DNA of 58,430 nucleotides, taken from contig JAJZGG010000005.1 of NCBI GenBank assembly GCA_021804965.1, positions 1 through 58,430 on the forward strand, read 5' to 3'. Of this stretch, positions 18,284-25,950 are shown one piece after another. Position 1 is the stretch's first letter. Each line of letters opens with the position of its first letter. The DNA comes from Acidobacteriota bacterium. GTDB lineage: Bacteria; Acidobacteriota; Terriglobia; Terriglobales; Acidobacteriaceae. The position numbers were made by a program, and so were the translations under genes. The notes under the pieces were generated by a model, which searched no databases, was not told the origin of the DNA, and saw only the letters and a program-made list of their open reading frames with translations.

Positions 18284-20350
18284 TTACTGCGCTTGCCCCC
18301 CTGCAGCCGCCTGCACCAGCTGCCGCACAGAGGCGACGATCGGCAGCACGAGCACGGCCTGCGGTGCCTCGTCCGCCTTCAGCTCGCGCGTCCATTCGGC
18401 TGTCATCTCCGGGGTGGAATGCTGGCCGCCCTCTAGCTCCAGCATCGCATCCAGACCGATCTCCGCCACGCGGCTCAGTCTTTCGGAGACCGGAGCAAGC
18501 TCCAGCATCTGCGGACTGCGGGAGAGCATCGGGGCGAGCTGCTGCGCATTTGCGCGCCACGTCATCAGCATGGAATGCGCCTGCTCCTGCTGCGCCTGGG
18601 TTGCGCTTCCTGCTGCAATCGCTGCGGCAAGCTGCTGAAAGGTTCGTGCGGCATCGCTCTCCGGCGGAATGGCATCGACGAGCTGATTCAGCGGCGTGTA
18701 GGTGAATGCCGGTTGCAATCCGCCACGCACGTAACCCTGCGGAGGCTGCACGGCCGAGGCAAGCACGCGCAGGGCGGTGGGATTGGCCTCGCCAGAGATG
18801 CTTTCCAGCATGGTTTCCGTAGTTGCCTGCGGGTTGATGCCCCAGGCGGCAAGCCGGGTGCGGAAGGTATCGAGCCGACGGTACATGCTGGAGACATCCG
18901 TCACCTCCGACGGGGACCAGAGCCGTTCGGCGATGGCCGCCATCCGCGGCCAGATGCGGGAGTCGATGGTCTGGCCGTCCACATACTCGCTCCAGATGGC
19001 AGCCTCGCCGCCGAGGATATTCTTTGCCTGGGCGGGAGTCAGCTTGTCGGCAATTCCAGCCAGCGGATCGACGCTGTAATGCTGCGCGGCGCTCTGGTTC
19101 AGATCCAGGTAGTAGCCGGTGGAAAGCAGCGCACGATAGCCGTGCTGGGCCGCGTTCAGCAGCGATTCCCGCCCACGCCAGGACTGGATGATGACCTGCT
19201 TCGGCGTATCCGGCTGCAACACCTCATCCCAGCCTTCCGTGATCTTGCCGTGCGCTTTCACCAGCTTCTCCACGCGCGCGGTGAAGTAGGCCTGGAGCGC
19301 GGCGTTGTCCTTGAAATGATGCAGGCGCATGAACTGCTGGATGCGCGGGTTGGCGTCCCATTCCTTGCCGTTGCACTCATCGCCGCCAATGTGGAAATAG
19401 GCATCGGGAAAAAGCGCCGTCATCTCGCCGAGGAAGCGGTTGAGAAAGAGATAGGTGCTCTCGCGCGTGGGGTCCATGGCGCCGTCGAGTACGCCGAATT
19501 TGTCGGCAATGCTGTAGGGACCTTTTGCGCTGCCCAGCTGAGGATAGCCGACCAGCCAGCTGGTCGAGTGCGCCGGCATGTCAAACTCCGGCACCACGCG
19601 AATGCCACGATCCCGCGCGTAGGCGATCACCTCCCGAATCTCCGCCTGCGTATAGAACTGGCCGTTGGAGCCTTTGCCCGTCAGAAGCGGATAGACCCTG
19701 CTTTCGGCGCGGAATCCCTGATCGTCGGAAAGATGCCAGTGGAAGACATTCAGCTTGACGGCTTCCATCGCATCCAGATTTTGGAGAATCACCGGAAGCG
19801 GGATGAAGTGCCGCGAGGAGTCGATCATCAATCCGCGCCAGGGAAAACGCGGGTGGTCCTCAATCTCCGCACAGGAAATGGCAAAACCCTGAGGCGTGGC
19901 CTGCACGCGCTGCAGAATCGTCTGCAGTCCGCGCAGAACGCCCAGCGGATTCTGTGCCGTCAGCTCGATTCCGGTTGTGGAGATGACAAGATGGTAGCTT
20001 TCATCCTCACCCAGCTGCTGCACAGCCGCGCTAGCCTGACGTGTGTGCACCACCAGTCGCGGCCCTGCGGAGTCTGGCTGCAGACCAAAGAGGATGCCGG
20101 TTTCGGCGCTCAAACGCTGCAAAAAACGATCCTGCGCCCTCAGCAGGCGGGGCTCGCGATAGCCCTGCCACTCCAGATGCAGCCGACCATCCAGCAGCAG
20201 TTGGCCGGGCATGGGATGCACGGCTGCAGGCAGCGGAATTCCCTGCATGGCATCGTCCGGCAAAGCCGGGCTCTGCGCCCATAGCGGCATTGCCGTGAGG
20301 AGAAGCATCAGGGAAGCGTAGAGCGCAGTACGGCGGAAACGAATCGACAT
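18284..20350 (-). CDS. Secreted beta-N-acetylhexosaminidase, GH20
   Basis: 688 residues. Signal peptide at 1-25 (LYASLMLLLTAMPLWAQS). A GH20b-type N-terminal domain (about 30-165) is followed by the catalytic TIM barrel (about 168-510) with FPWRGLMIDSSRHF, FHWHLSDDQGFR, GIRVVPEFDMPAHS and the catalytic pair Asp324-Glu325 in HIGGDECNGKEW; substrate-assisted cleavage is expected. The last 150 residues are helical and not assigned. The likely role is removal of terminal GlcNAc/GalNAc from chitin or peptidoglycan fragments or glycoproteins in the periplasm. Start ATG is preceded by GGAG at 7-8 bases. It follows the aminotransferase gene on the same strand, with a strongly structured spacer between them. 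Confidence 0.93.
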   Translation of the reverse strand: MSIRFRRTALYASLMLLLTAMPLWAQSPALPDDAMQGIPLPAAVHPMPGQLLLDGRLHLEWQGYREPRLLRAQDRFLQRLSAETGILFGLQPDSAGPRLVVHTRQASAAVQQLGEDESYHLVISTTGIELTAQNPLGVLRGLQTILQRVQATPQGFAISCAEIEDHPRFPWRGLMIDSSRHFIPLPVILQNLDAMEAVKLNVFHWHLSDDQGFRAESRVYPLLTGKGSNGQFYTQAEIREVIAYARDRGIRVVPEFDMPAHSTSWLVGYPQLGSAKGPYSIADKFGVLDGAMDPTRESTYLFLNRFLGEMTALFPDAYFHIGGDECNGKEWDANPRIQQFMRLHHFKDNAALQAYFTARVEKLVKAHGKITEGWDEVLQPDTPKQVIIQSWRGRESLLNAAQHGYRALLSTGYYLDLNQSAAQHYSVDPLAGIADKLTPAQAKNILGGEAAIWSEYVDGQTIDSRIWPRMAAIAERLWSPSEVTDVSSMYRRLDTFRTRLAAWGINPQATTETMLESISGEANPTALRVLASAVQPPQGYVRGGLQPAFTYTPLNQLVDAIPPESDAARTFQQLAAAIAAGSATQAQQEQAHSMLMTWRANAQQLAPMLSRSPQMLELAPVSERLSRVAEIGLDAMLELEGGQHSTPEMTAEWTRELKADEAPQAVLVLPIVASVRQLVQAAAGGQAQ

Positions 20351-20371
20351 CGGCCACTCCGGAAGCGGGCA

Positions 20372-20482
20372 GACTTCTGCTCCATCAGGTGTCGCAAAGG
20401 CACCGCCTCACTCAGCCTGTATCTTACCGTGACCAGATGGCTGCCCGTGAGCGGTGGCCTGCGCTTGTCCGGAGCAGAAGTC
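20372..20482 (-). repeat. Nested inverted repeats, possible structured RNA
   Basis: An outer perfect 12-bp inverted repeat (GACTTCTGCTCC 20372-20383 with GGAGCAGAAGTC 20471-20482) encloses a second stem (CACCGC-C-TCAC with GTGAGCGGTG, one bulge) and an inner CAGCC/GGCTG stem. The three arms are nested in the right order to fold as one long hairpin. It fills most of the gap between the aminotransferase stop and the hexosaminidase start, about 22 bases before the latter on the minus strand. No T-run follows, so it is not a plain terminator. It could be a leader RNA, a processing site or a small inverted-repeat element. Confidence 0.5.
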
Positions 20483-20516
20483 CGGAGAGTGGACCTGAAC
20501 GTCCATGACGAAACTG

Positions 20517-21686
20517 CTATCCCAGGAAGGTCTTGAGCGCGGCCATGGCTGCTTCAATCTGATCAACCGGCAATGCGTAGCCGAAGCGGAGATGGCCCTC
20601 TCCCTGGGCACCGAAGACCGAGCCGGGAATGGTGGCGATATGCGCCTTGTCCAGCAGAATCTCCGCAGCTGTGCGGCTGATGCGGTGAATCCTCTCCACG
20701 TTGGGAAAGGCATAGAAGGCACCGGCCGGCATCTCGCATTCCAGCCCGGCTGCGCGCAGCCCCTGCACCAGCAGATCCCGCCGACGGCGATATTCCTCCA
20801 GGCGCATGCGAATCTCGGACTCCGGCGTCTGCAGCGCCTCGAGCATGGCGTACTGCACCGGAGTGGGCACTCCATTGGTGGCATAGAGCACAATCTTGCG
20901 CAGAGCGGTCATAAACGGCTCCTGCGCCACGGCATATCCGCCGCGCCAGCCGGTCATGGCATAGGTTTTGGAAAAGGTGTAGCAGGTGATGGTCCGCTCC
21001 GCCATGCCCGGCAGCGAGGCAATGGAAACATGCTCGCCTTCGTAGACCAGATCTTCATACGCCTCGTCGGCAATCACCACCAGGTTGCGAGCACGGGCAA
21101 AGGCAGCCACTTCTTCCGCCTCGGCCCGGGTGAAGACAACACCGGATGGATTCTGGGGCGTGTTGTAGTAAATGGCTCGCGTCTGCGGCGTGGAGAACTG
21201 CTCCAATGTGGCTGCGATTCCATTGCGCCGCGCCGTGGTCGTTGGCACCAGCAACGGACGCGCCTGCGCCCCACGCACCAGATCGCCAATCGGCGTCCAG
21301 TACGGAGAAAACACCAGTGCATCATCGCCCGGATCGAGCACAGACTGAAAGGCCGCGTACAACGCATGCGATCCACCCACGGTGGCAATCACATGCTCCA
21401 CGTCGGCCGGAATGCGATTCTTGCGGTTGACTTTTTCCGCCAGCGCCTGTCGCAGGGGGGCAATTCCGGAAGACGGTGCATAGTGCGTCTGATTCTGGAC
21501 CAGTGCGGAAATGGCGGCGTATTTGATGGCATCCGGCGTCTCAAAATAAGGCTCGCCCCCGTGCAGCGCATGCACCTGGGTACCTGCGGCTCGCAGGGCC
21601 ATCACCTTGTTGCGAATTTGCACGATGTCAGAGAATCCGACCTCATCCATACGCCTTGCTATGCGCAGCTCCGAGCTGTTCGCCAT
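20517..21686 (-). CDS. PLP-dependent aminotransferase, class I/II (aspartate aminotransferase-like)
   Basis: 389 residues, fold-type I. The PLP-binding lysine is Lys240 in CYTFSKTYAMTGWR. Asp207 (IADEAY) and the Asn in YNTPQNPSG bind the cofactor, and an Arg near the end (LRFGYA) should hold the substrate carboxylate. AspC-like subgroup Ib; amino-donor specificity cannot be read from sequence. ATG start with AAGGAG 6-7 bases upstream. It is divergent from the ccdC-like gene. Confidence 0.88.
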   Translation of the reverse strand: MANSSELRIARRMDEVGFSDIVQIRNKVMALRAAGTQVHALHGGEPYFETPDAIKYAAISALVQNQTHYAPSSGIAPLRQALAEKVNRKNRIPADVEHVIATVGGSHALYAAFQSVLDPGDDALVFSPYWTPIGDLVRGAQARPLLVPTTTARRNGIAATLEQFSTPQTRAIYYNTPQNPSGVVFTRAEAEEVAAFARARNLVVIADEAYEDLVYEGEHVSIASLPGMAERTITCYTFSKTYAMTGWRGGYAVAQEPFMTALRKIVLYATNGVPTPVQYAMLEALQTPESEIRMRLEEYRRRRDLLVQGLRAAGLECEMPAGAFYAFPNVERIHRISRTAAEILLDKAHIATIPGSVFGAQGEGHLRFGYALPVDQIEAAMAALKTFLG

Positions 21687-21868
21687 CTGGATGCTCCTTC
21701 ACGGGCAGATCTGCTTCCACCCATATTTCCAGCATAGCGGATGCCGGAATCCGATTCCTCCCGGCTGAGCCGACTTTTATCACCGCCTGAAACTCTCGTC
21801 CCTGCATCGCCGCCAACGAAGTTTGCACTCTCCTGCCGAGCCGCTATGCTGAAGGAGAGGTTGTTGTC

Positions 21869-22366
21869 ATGCATGCCCTGCCATTTGGAGTTTCCCAACA
21901 GACTTTTACTGCGGTCGTCACTGTCTGCGGACTCATTGGAGTGCTCTTCTGGCGCGTACGGGAAGGCCGATCTGCCGTAACCGTGCGCAAGATCATGATT
22001 CCTCCGCTGGGCATGTCGACGGGCTTCTGCATGTTTTTTGCGCCACAGTTTCGCGTGCCGTGGCTGTGGGCGCTGGTTGCGTTTCTGGCCGGCGCGGTGC
22101 TGCTGGCATGGCCATTGCTGGCCACCTCACGACTGGAACGCGATGGCGAAGCCATCATGATGCGGCGATCGAAGGTCTTCTTCCTGGTGATCGTGGTGCT
22201 GGCTGCGGTGCGCTACTTCGCGCGCGGATACTTTGACCACGTGCTGACGCTGGAGCAGACGGGCGGACTGTTTTTCATCCTGGCCTTTGGCATGATCCTG
22301 CGCTGGCGGCTGAGCATGTTGCGACAGTATCGCCAGTTGGCACAGGTAAGCCTGGAGCCGGCGTAG
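21869..22366 (+). CDS. CcdC-like membrane protein (DUF1453)
   Basis: 165 residues with four likely membrane helices. The conserved block TVRKIMIPPLGMSTGFCMFFAP and the later MRRSKVFFLVIVVLAAVR match the CcdC family known from Bacillus, where it lies beside CcdA and takes a poorly defined part in cytochrome c maturation. No other cytochrome c biogenesis gene is in the window. AAGGAGAGG lies 9 bases before the ATG. Divergent from the aminotransferase gene; a 144-base gap to the rocD stop contains nothing recognisable. Confidence 0.75.
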   Translation: MHALPFGVSQQTFTAVVTVCGLIGVLFWRVREGRSAVTVRKIMIPPLGMSTGFCMFFAPQFRVPWLWALVAFLAGAVLLAWPLLATSRLERDGEAIMMRRSKVFFLVIVVLAAVRYFARGYFDHVLTLEQTGGLFFILAFGMILRWRLSMLRQYRQLAQVSLEPA

Positions 22367-22510
22367 CCATCGGCGTGGAAAAAGGCGATGCGGGGTACGT
22401 TGGGCACGTGTTCTTCGATGAGCGCAAATTGTACTCGCCCAATCGGCATAACTGAAACGATTGCCACTACGAAACGGAGAACCGTGACGGGATGGCTTGG
22501 CGAAAAAAAG

Positions 22511-23734
22511 CTAGGCCGTCAGCACGGCTTCGATCTGGTCGAGGCCCCAGTCGAGGTCTTCGCGGGAGATGACCAGCGGAGGTGCAATGCGGATGACCGT
22601 CTCATGCGTCTCCTTGCAGAGCACGCCACGCTGCTGCAGTGCCTCGCAGATGGGCCGTGCCGGCTGGTGGAGTTCGATGGCAAGCCAAAGTCCGCGACCA
22701 CGCACCTGACGGACGCGCGAGCTGGAGACACCGCGCAGCCGCTGCAGTGCATGGGCACCGAGTTCTGCAGACCGCCGGATGAGATCTTCGTCCACAAGCA
22801 CACGCAGGGCGGCACGGGCGACGGCGCAGGCCAGGGGATTTCCCCCGAAGGTGCTGCCGTGGTCGCCGGGGTGGAAGACGCCAAGAATCTGGCGCGAGGC
22901 AAGCACGGCCGAGACGGGATAAAAACCGCCGGAGAGCGCCTTGCCGATGATGGCAGCATCGGGTCGGATGCCCTCGTGCTCAAAGGCAAAGAGCTTGCCG
23001 GTGCGACCCAGACCAGACTGAATCTCATCGGTGATGAGCAGCACATTGTGTCTGCGGCAGAGAGCAGCGGCAGCAGCCAGATAGCCATCGGGCGGAAGGA
23101 TGATTCCGGCCTCACCCTGGATCGGCTCGACGAGAAAGGCTGCAGTGTGGGGCGTGATGGCCTGCTCGAGCGCGGCGATGTCTCCGAAGGGGATAGCGCG
23201 AAAACCCGGCGCAAAGGGGCCAAAGCCGGAGCGGTATTGCGCGTCCGACGAAAAGCCGACGATGGCGATGGTGCGTCCGTGGAAGTTGCCGGAGGCAACG
23301 AGAATCTCCGCCTGATTGGCAGGGATTCCCTTCACGGTTTCCCCCCACTTGCGCGCTGCCTTTAGAGCGGTCTCAACAGCCTCTGCGCCGGAGTTCATGG
23401 GCAGGGCCATCTCAAAGCCGGTCAGTGCATGCAGGTCGCGATAGAGCAGGGGGAGCTGATCATTGCGAAAAGCGCGTGAGGTAAGCGTGACCTTCTGCGC
23501 CTGCTCCACCATGGCCTGGCGTATGGCCGGGTGACAGTGCCCCTGATTGACGGCCGAATATGCCGCGAGAAAATCCAGATACCGTCTGCCGGAAACATCC
23601 TCAACCCAGGCACCCTCCGCACGGGCAATCACGACATCCAGGGGATGGTAGTTGTGTGCGCCGTATTGCTCTTCGAGTGCGATCAGCTCCGAGGCATTCA
23701 ATTCGGATTCCAGGGCAAGGGTTCTTCCAGACAT
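22511..23734 (-). CDS. rocD: Ornithine--oxo-acid aminotransferase
   Basis: Class III PLP aminotransferase, 407 residues, converting ornithine and 2-oxoglutarate to glutamate semialdehyde and glutamate (arginine breakdown or proline formation). The opening [18 protein letters not shown] is typical of ornithine aminotransferase rather than acetylornithine or GABA aminotransferases. [28 protein letters not shown] with Asp236, and Lys265 in [16 protein letters not shown] form the active site. Start ATG has AAAGG upstream. It lies 104 bases downstream of the sulfite/nitrite reductase stop and in the same direction; no terminator is visible, so read-through is possible. Confidence 0.92.
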   Translation of the reverse strand: MSGRTLALESELNASELIALEEQYGAHNYHPLDVVIARAEGAWVEDVSGRRYLDFLAAYSAVNQGHCHPAIRQAMVEQAQKVTLTSRAFRNDQLPLLYRDLHALTGFEMALPMNSGAEAVETALKAARKWGETVKGIPANQAEILVASGNFHGRTIAIVGFSSDAQYRSGFGPFAPGFRAIPFGDIAALEQAITPHTAAFLVEPIQGEAGIILPPDGYLAAAAALCRRHNVLLITDEIQSGLGRTGKLFAFEHEGIRPDAAIIGKALSGGFYPVSAVLASRQILGVFHPGDHGSTFGGNPLACAVARAALRVLVDEDLIRRSAELGAHALQRLRGVSSSRVRQVRGRGLWLAIELHQPARPICEALQQRGVLCKETHETVIRIAPPLVISREDLDWGLDQIEAVLTA

Positions 23735-23838
23735 AACGAGCCTTTCTGGTTGGTTGCTGCGCGTGGTTGCGCTGCAGCTATGGTAACGCCGTCATGCAAT
23801 GGGTGGATACAGGCAGCGGGCTTCAGCCGACAGGTGGT

Positions 23839-25518
23839 TTATGCCAGTACTTCCTGCGGGATCGATGCCCCCTCCAGCATGCCGCGCAACTGCTCGTTGG
23901 AGTGCCGTGCAAACCATGCGCGCAGGTTTTCGCCTTCGCTGCGCTGGCCCAGATACTGCCGCAGCAGCCTCTCCAGTGCATCGGCCACCTCTTCGGAACG
24001 GCATCGATAGTTCACCTGCCGCGCAAAGCCGGCATGCTGTCCCAGCGCTCCGCCCAGTGCAAAATACCAGGCATCGACCAGAGCGCCATCATGCTTGATC
24101 TTTTTGCCTTCGAGGCCGATATCCCCGATCCAGGCCTGGCCGCAGTTGTTGGGGCAGCCGGTAACGTGCAGCTTGAGCTGCTGATCAAACTCCGGCAGGC
24201 GCAGGTCCATCTCCTCGGCCAGCCAGCGGGCAAAGCCTTTGGTTTCCGTGATGGCCAGCTTGCAGAACTCGGTTCCGGTGCAGGCAACCGTACCCCGCCA
24301 GAAAGGCCTGGCATCGACGAAGAGTCCGAGCTCCTGCAGTGCCGTCAGCACCGCGTCCAGATGCTTCTCCGGCACATGCGGAATGACAAAGTTCTGGTTC
24401 GGCGTTGTCCGCAGCTCGCCGCCGGCAAACTGCTCCACCAGGTCCGCCAGTGCGAGCAGGGTTTGCCCGCTCAAACGGCCATTGATCACGCTGGCACCCA
24501 CGGCATAGAAGCCCGGCTGCCGCTGCGGCTGCACGCCGGAGTGATCCCGCAACACATCTTCCGGAACATCGTCGGCCACACCCGGCTCCAGCCGATAGCC
24601 GAGGATGGCCTCGACCTCCTGCAGAAAACGCTCTGCCGTCCAGCCCTCGCCGAGAAACAGGTACTTGAGGCGGGCGCGATCGCGGCTTTGCCGCAACCCC
24701 TGTTGACGCCGGAAAAGCTCCGCAATGGCACGCACCACCGGGATGACTTCCGCCTCACGCAGGAATGCGTCCAGCTTGACGGCAAGATGCGGCTCCTTGG
24801 ACAATCCGCCGCCCACGCGCACCGAATATCCCACCTCCGATGCGGCTCCGGTGCCGCGACGCACTGCCGTGATGGCCACGTCGTTGATCTCCGGATAGCT
24901 GCACCAGACCGGGCAGCCGGTCACCGTGATTTTGAACTTGCGCGGCAGGTTGTAGAACTCCGCGTTACCGTTCAGCTCCCGGGCGATTGCCCGCGCCAGC
25001 GGCGAGGCATCCACAATTTCATGCGGATGCAGCCCGGCCAGCGAGCATCCGGTCACATTGCGCACCACATCGCCGCAGGCTCCGCGCGGCGACAAACCGA
25101 CCGACTCAATGCCATCGACCACCTTGGGCAGCGCGTCAATGGTGAGCCAGTGGAGCTGGATTGCCTGTCGCGTTGTGATGTCGGCCAGATCGCGGGCGTG
25201 ATCGACCGTAAGATGGCCGATGGTGCGAAGCTGCTGCGCCGACAGAATCCCGTTGGGCACGGCGATACGCATCATGAAGTAGTCGGTCGTTACGCCTTCG
25301 CCGCCCTTGCCACCGGTCACTCCTGCGCCATCGCCCTGGGTGTATATCCCCCACCACTTGAAGTAGAGACCGGCCCACTCCGGCAGCACGCTTCCGCGTC
25401 CCTCGGCAGCAAATCGCCGCACCTCATCCCACGCCTGCCAGGGATTCTTCTCCAGCTTCAGCCGCTCGGCTCGCTGCGCTTTGGTTTCCTTCACGGCGGA
25501 CTCGTTTGCTTGCGTCAC
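23839..25518 (-). CDS. Siroheme nitrite/sulfite reductase, probably assimilatory sulfite reductase
   Basis: 559 residues with the two repeated ferredoxin-like halves and two siroheme/4Fe-4S domains of ferredoxin-dependent nitrite/sulfite reductases. The cluster ligands are Cys413, Cys419, Cys455 and Cys459 (CTGTEFC and CPNNC). It carries six-electron reduction of sulfite to sulfide (or nitrite to ammonia) in the cytoplasm. Sequence alone does not settle the substrate, but the cysteine-rich leader peptide and attenuator directly upstream point to sulfite and cysteine synthesis. The start is GTG with AGGAG 8 bases upstream; a longer in-frame extension of 67 residues is rejected because it overlaps the leader and terminator and has unrelated composition. 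No other cys genes are in the window. Confidence 0.88.
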   Translation of the reverse strand: MTQANESAVKETKAQRAERLKLEKNPWQAWDEVRRFAAEGRGSVLPEWAGLYFKWWGIYTQGDGAGVTGGKGGEGVTTDYFMMRIAVPNGILSAQQLRTIGHLTVDHARDLADITTRQAIQLHWLTIDALPKVVDGIESVGLSPRGACGDVVRNVTGCSLAGLHPHEIVDASPLARAIARELNGNAEFYNLPRKFKITVTGCPVWCSYPEINDVAITAVRRGTGAASEVGYSVRVGGGLSKEPHLAVKLDAFLREAEVIPVVRAIAELFRRQQGLRQSRDRARLKYLFLGEGWTAERFLQEVEAILGYRLEPGVADDVPEDVLRDHSGVQPQRQPGFYAVGASVINGRLSGQTLLALADLVEQFAGGELRTTPNQNFVIPHVPEKHLDAVLTALQELGLFVDARPFWRGTVACTGTEFCKLAITETKGFARWLAEEMDLRLPEFDQQLKLHVTGCPNNCGQAWIGDIGLEGKKIKHDGALVDAWYFALGGALGQHAGFARQVNYRCRSEEVADALERLLRQYLGQRSEGENLRAWFARHSNEQLRGMLEGASIPQEVLA

Positions 25519-25563
25519 AGTATGCTCCTGCCTGGTTGTTCGGAAGTAATTGCCTGAGAAACG

Positions 25564-25594
25564 AAAAACTCCGGGGCCTTGGGGCCTGCCGGAG
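25564..25594 (-). terminator. Intrinsic terminator in the reductase leader (attenuator)
   Basis: On the minus strand CTCCGG-CA-GGCC / CCAA / GGCC-CCGGAG is followed by TTTTTCGTTTC. It stands 45 bases before the GTG of the reductase and after the leader peptide, so it can only stop transcription into the reductase. The first arm, CTCCGGCA, is a perfect 8-nt complement of TGCCGGAG inside the leader ORF (25655-25662), which gives a competing antiterminator helix. Confidence 0.8.
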
Positions 25595-25625
25595 TCATTG
25601 TGCCTGGTTGCGGATTGTGCGCCTC

Positions 25626-25727
25626 TTACGGCTGCAGCTGCTCCTGTGACCATGCTCCGGCATTGTCGAACCGCGGACAACACGGCATCGAACAGGCATT
25701 CGGACACGGACAGGCGCAACGAATCAT
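25626..25727 (-). CDS. Cysteine-rich leader peptide (33 aa) of the sulfite reductase attenuator
   Basis: A short ORF, ATG at 25727 to TAA at 25626. Cysteines are at positions 4, 6, 8, 12, 16 and 17 of 33 (RCACPCPNACSMPCCPR), and none after. The remaining residues are ordinary and end in QEQLQP. A candidate promoter (TTGACT, 17 bases, TAGGCT) would start transcription at or next to the A of the ATG, so the peptide may be leaderless; GAGG is only 2 bases from the ATG. A terminator with an alternative pairing partner follows. The arrangement matches a translational sensor of charged tRNA-Cys: stalling at the Cys codons would leave the antiterminator half free. Not recognised as an annotated gene family; the role is inferred from layout. 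Confidence 0.7.
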   Translation of the reverse strand: MIRCACPCPNACSMPCCPRFDNAGAWSQEQLQP

Positions 25728-25733
25728 GTCCTC

Positions 25734-25762
25734 AGCCTACGTGCGAATCCATGCGAAGTCAA
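25734..25762 (-). promoter_or_regulatory. Candidate promoter of the reductase leader
   Basis: TTGACT (25757-25762), a 17-base spacer and TAGGCT (25734-25739) on the minus strand. The -35 is close to consensus, the -10 is weak. The predicted start falls on the leader-peptide ATG. Confidence 0.4.
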
Positions 25763-25868
25763 CGCGAGACAAGGCTCATGATTCTATTTTTTGGGAATCC
25801 CCTGATTTGTTAAGGTTCAAAAAGTCAATTGCCCATGGTTCTGGTGATGGAGAAAATCGGTTTTATGC

Positions 25869-25897
25869 TTGCCAGCGGCAGGTGCAGTGCGTATAGT
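25869..25897 (+). promoter_or_regulatory. Sigma-70 promoter of the TonB-dependent receptor gene
   Basis: TTGCCA, an exact 17-base spacer and TATAGT, each 5 of 6 to consensus, about 54 bases before the ATG at 25951. Its surroundings are AT-richer than the rest of the window. Confidence 0.65.
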
Positions 25898-25950
25898 CGT
25901 GACGTTCCTGAAAACAATTTCCCTGCCGTCCTTAACCAAGAGGTTCCCAA

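Noticed and set aside
18575-20284. Plus-strand open frame of 569 codons opposite the hexosaminidase
   Set aside because: Antisense shadow of a clear GH20 gene; its translation is low complexity and matches no family.
25519-25719. N-terminal extension of the nitrite/sulfite reductase by 67 residues
   Set aside because: It would run through the attenuator terminator and out of frame with the cysteine-rich leader; the GTG at 25518 has a good AGGAG and matches the family start.
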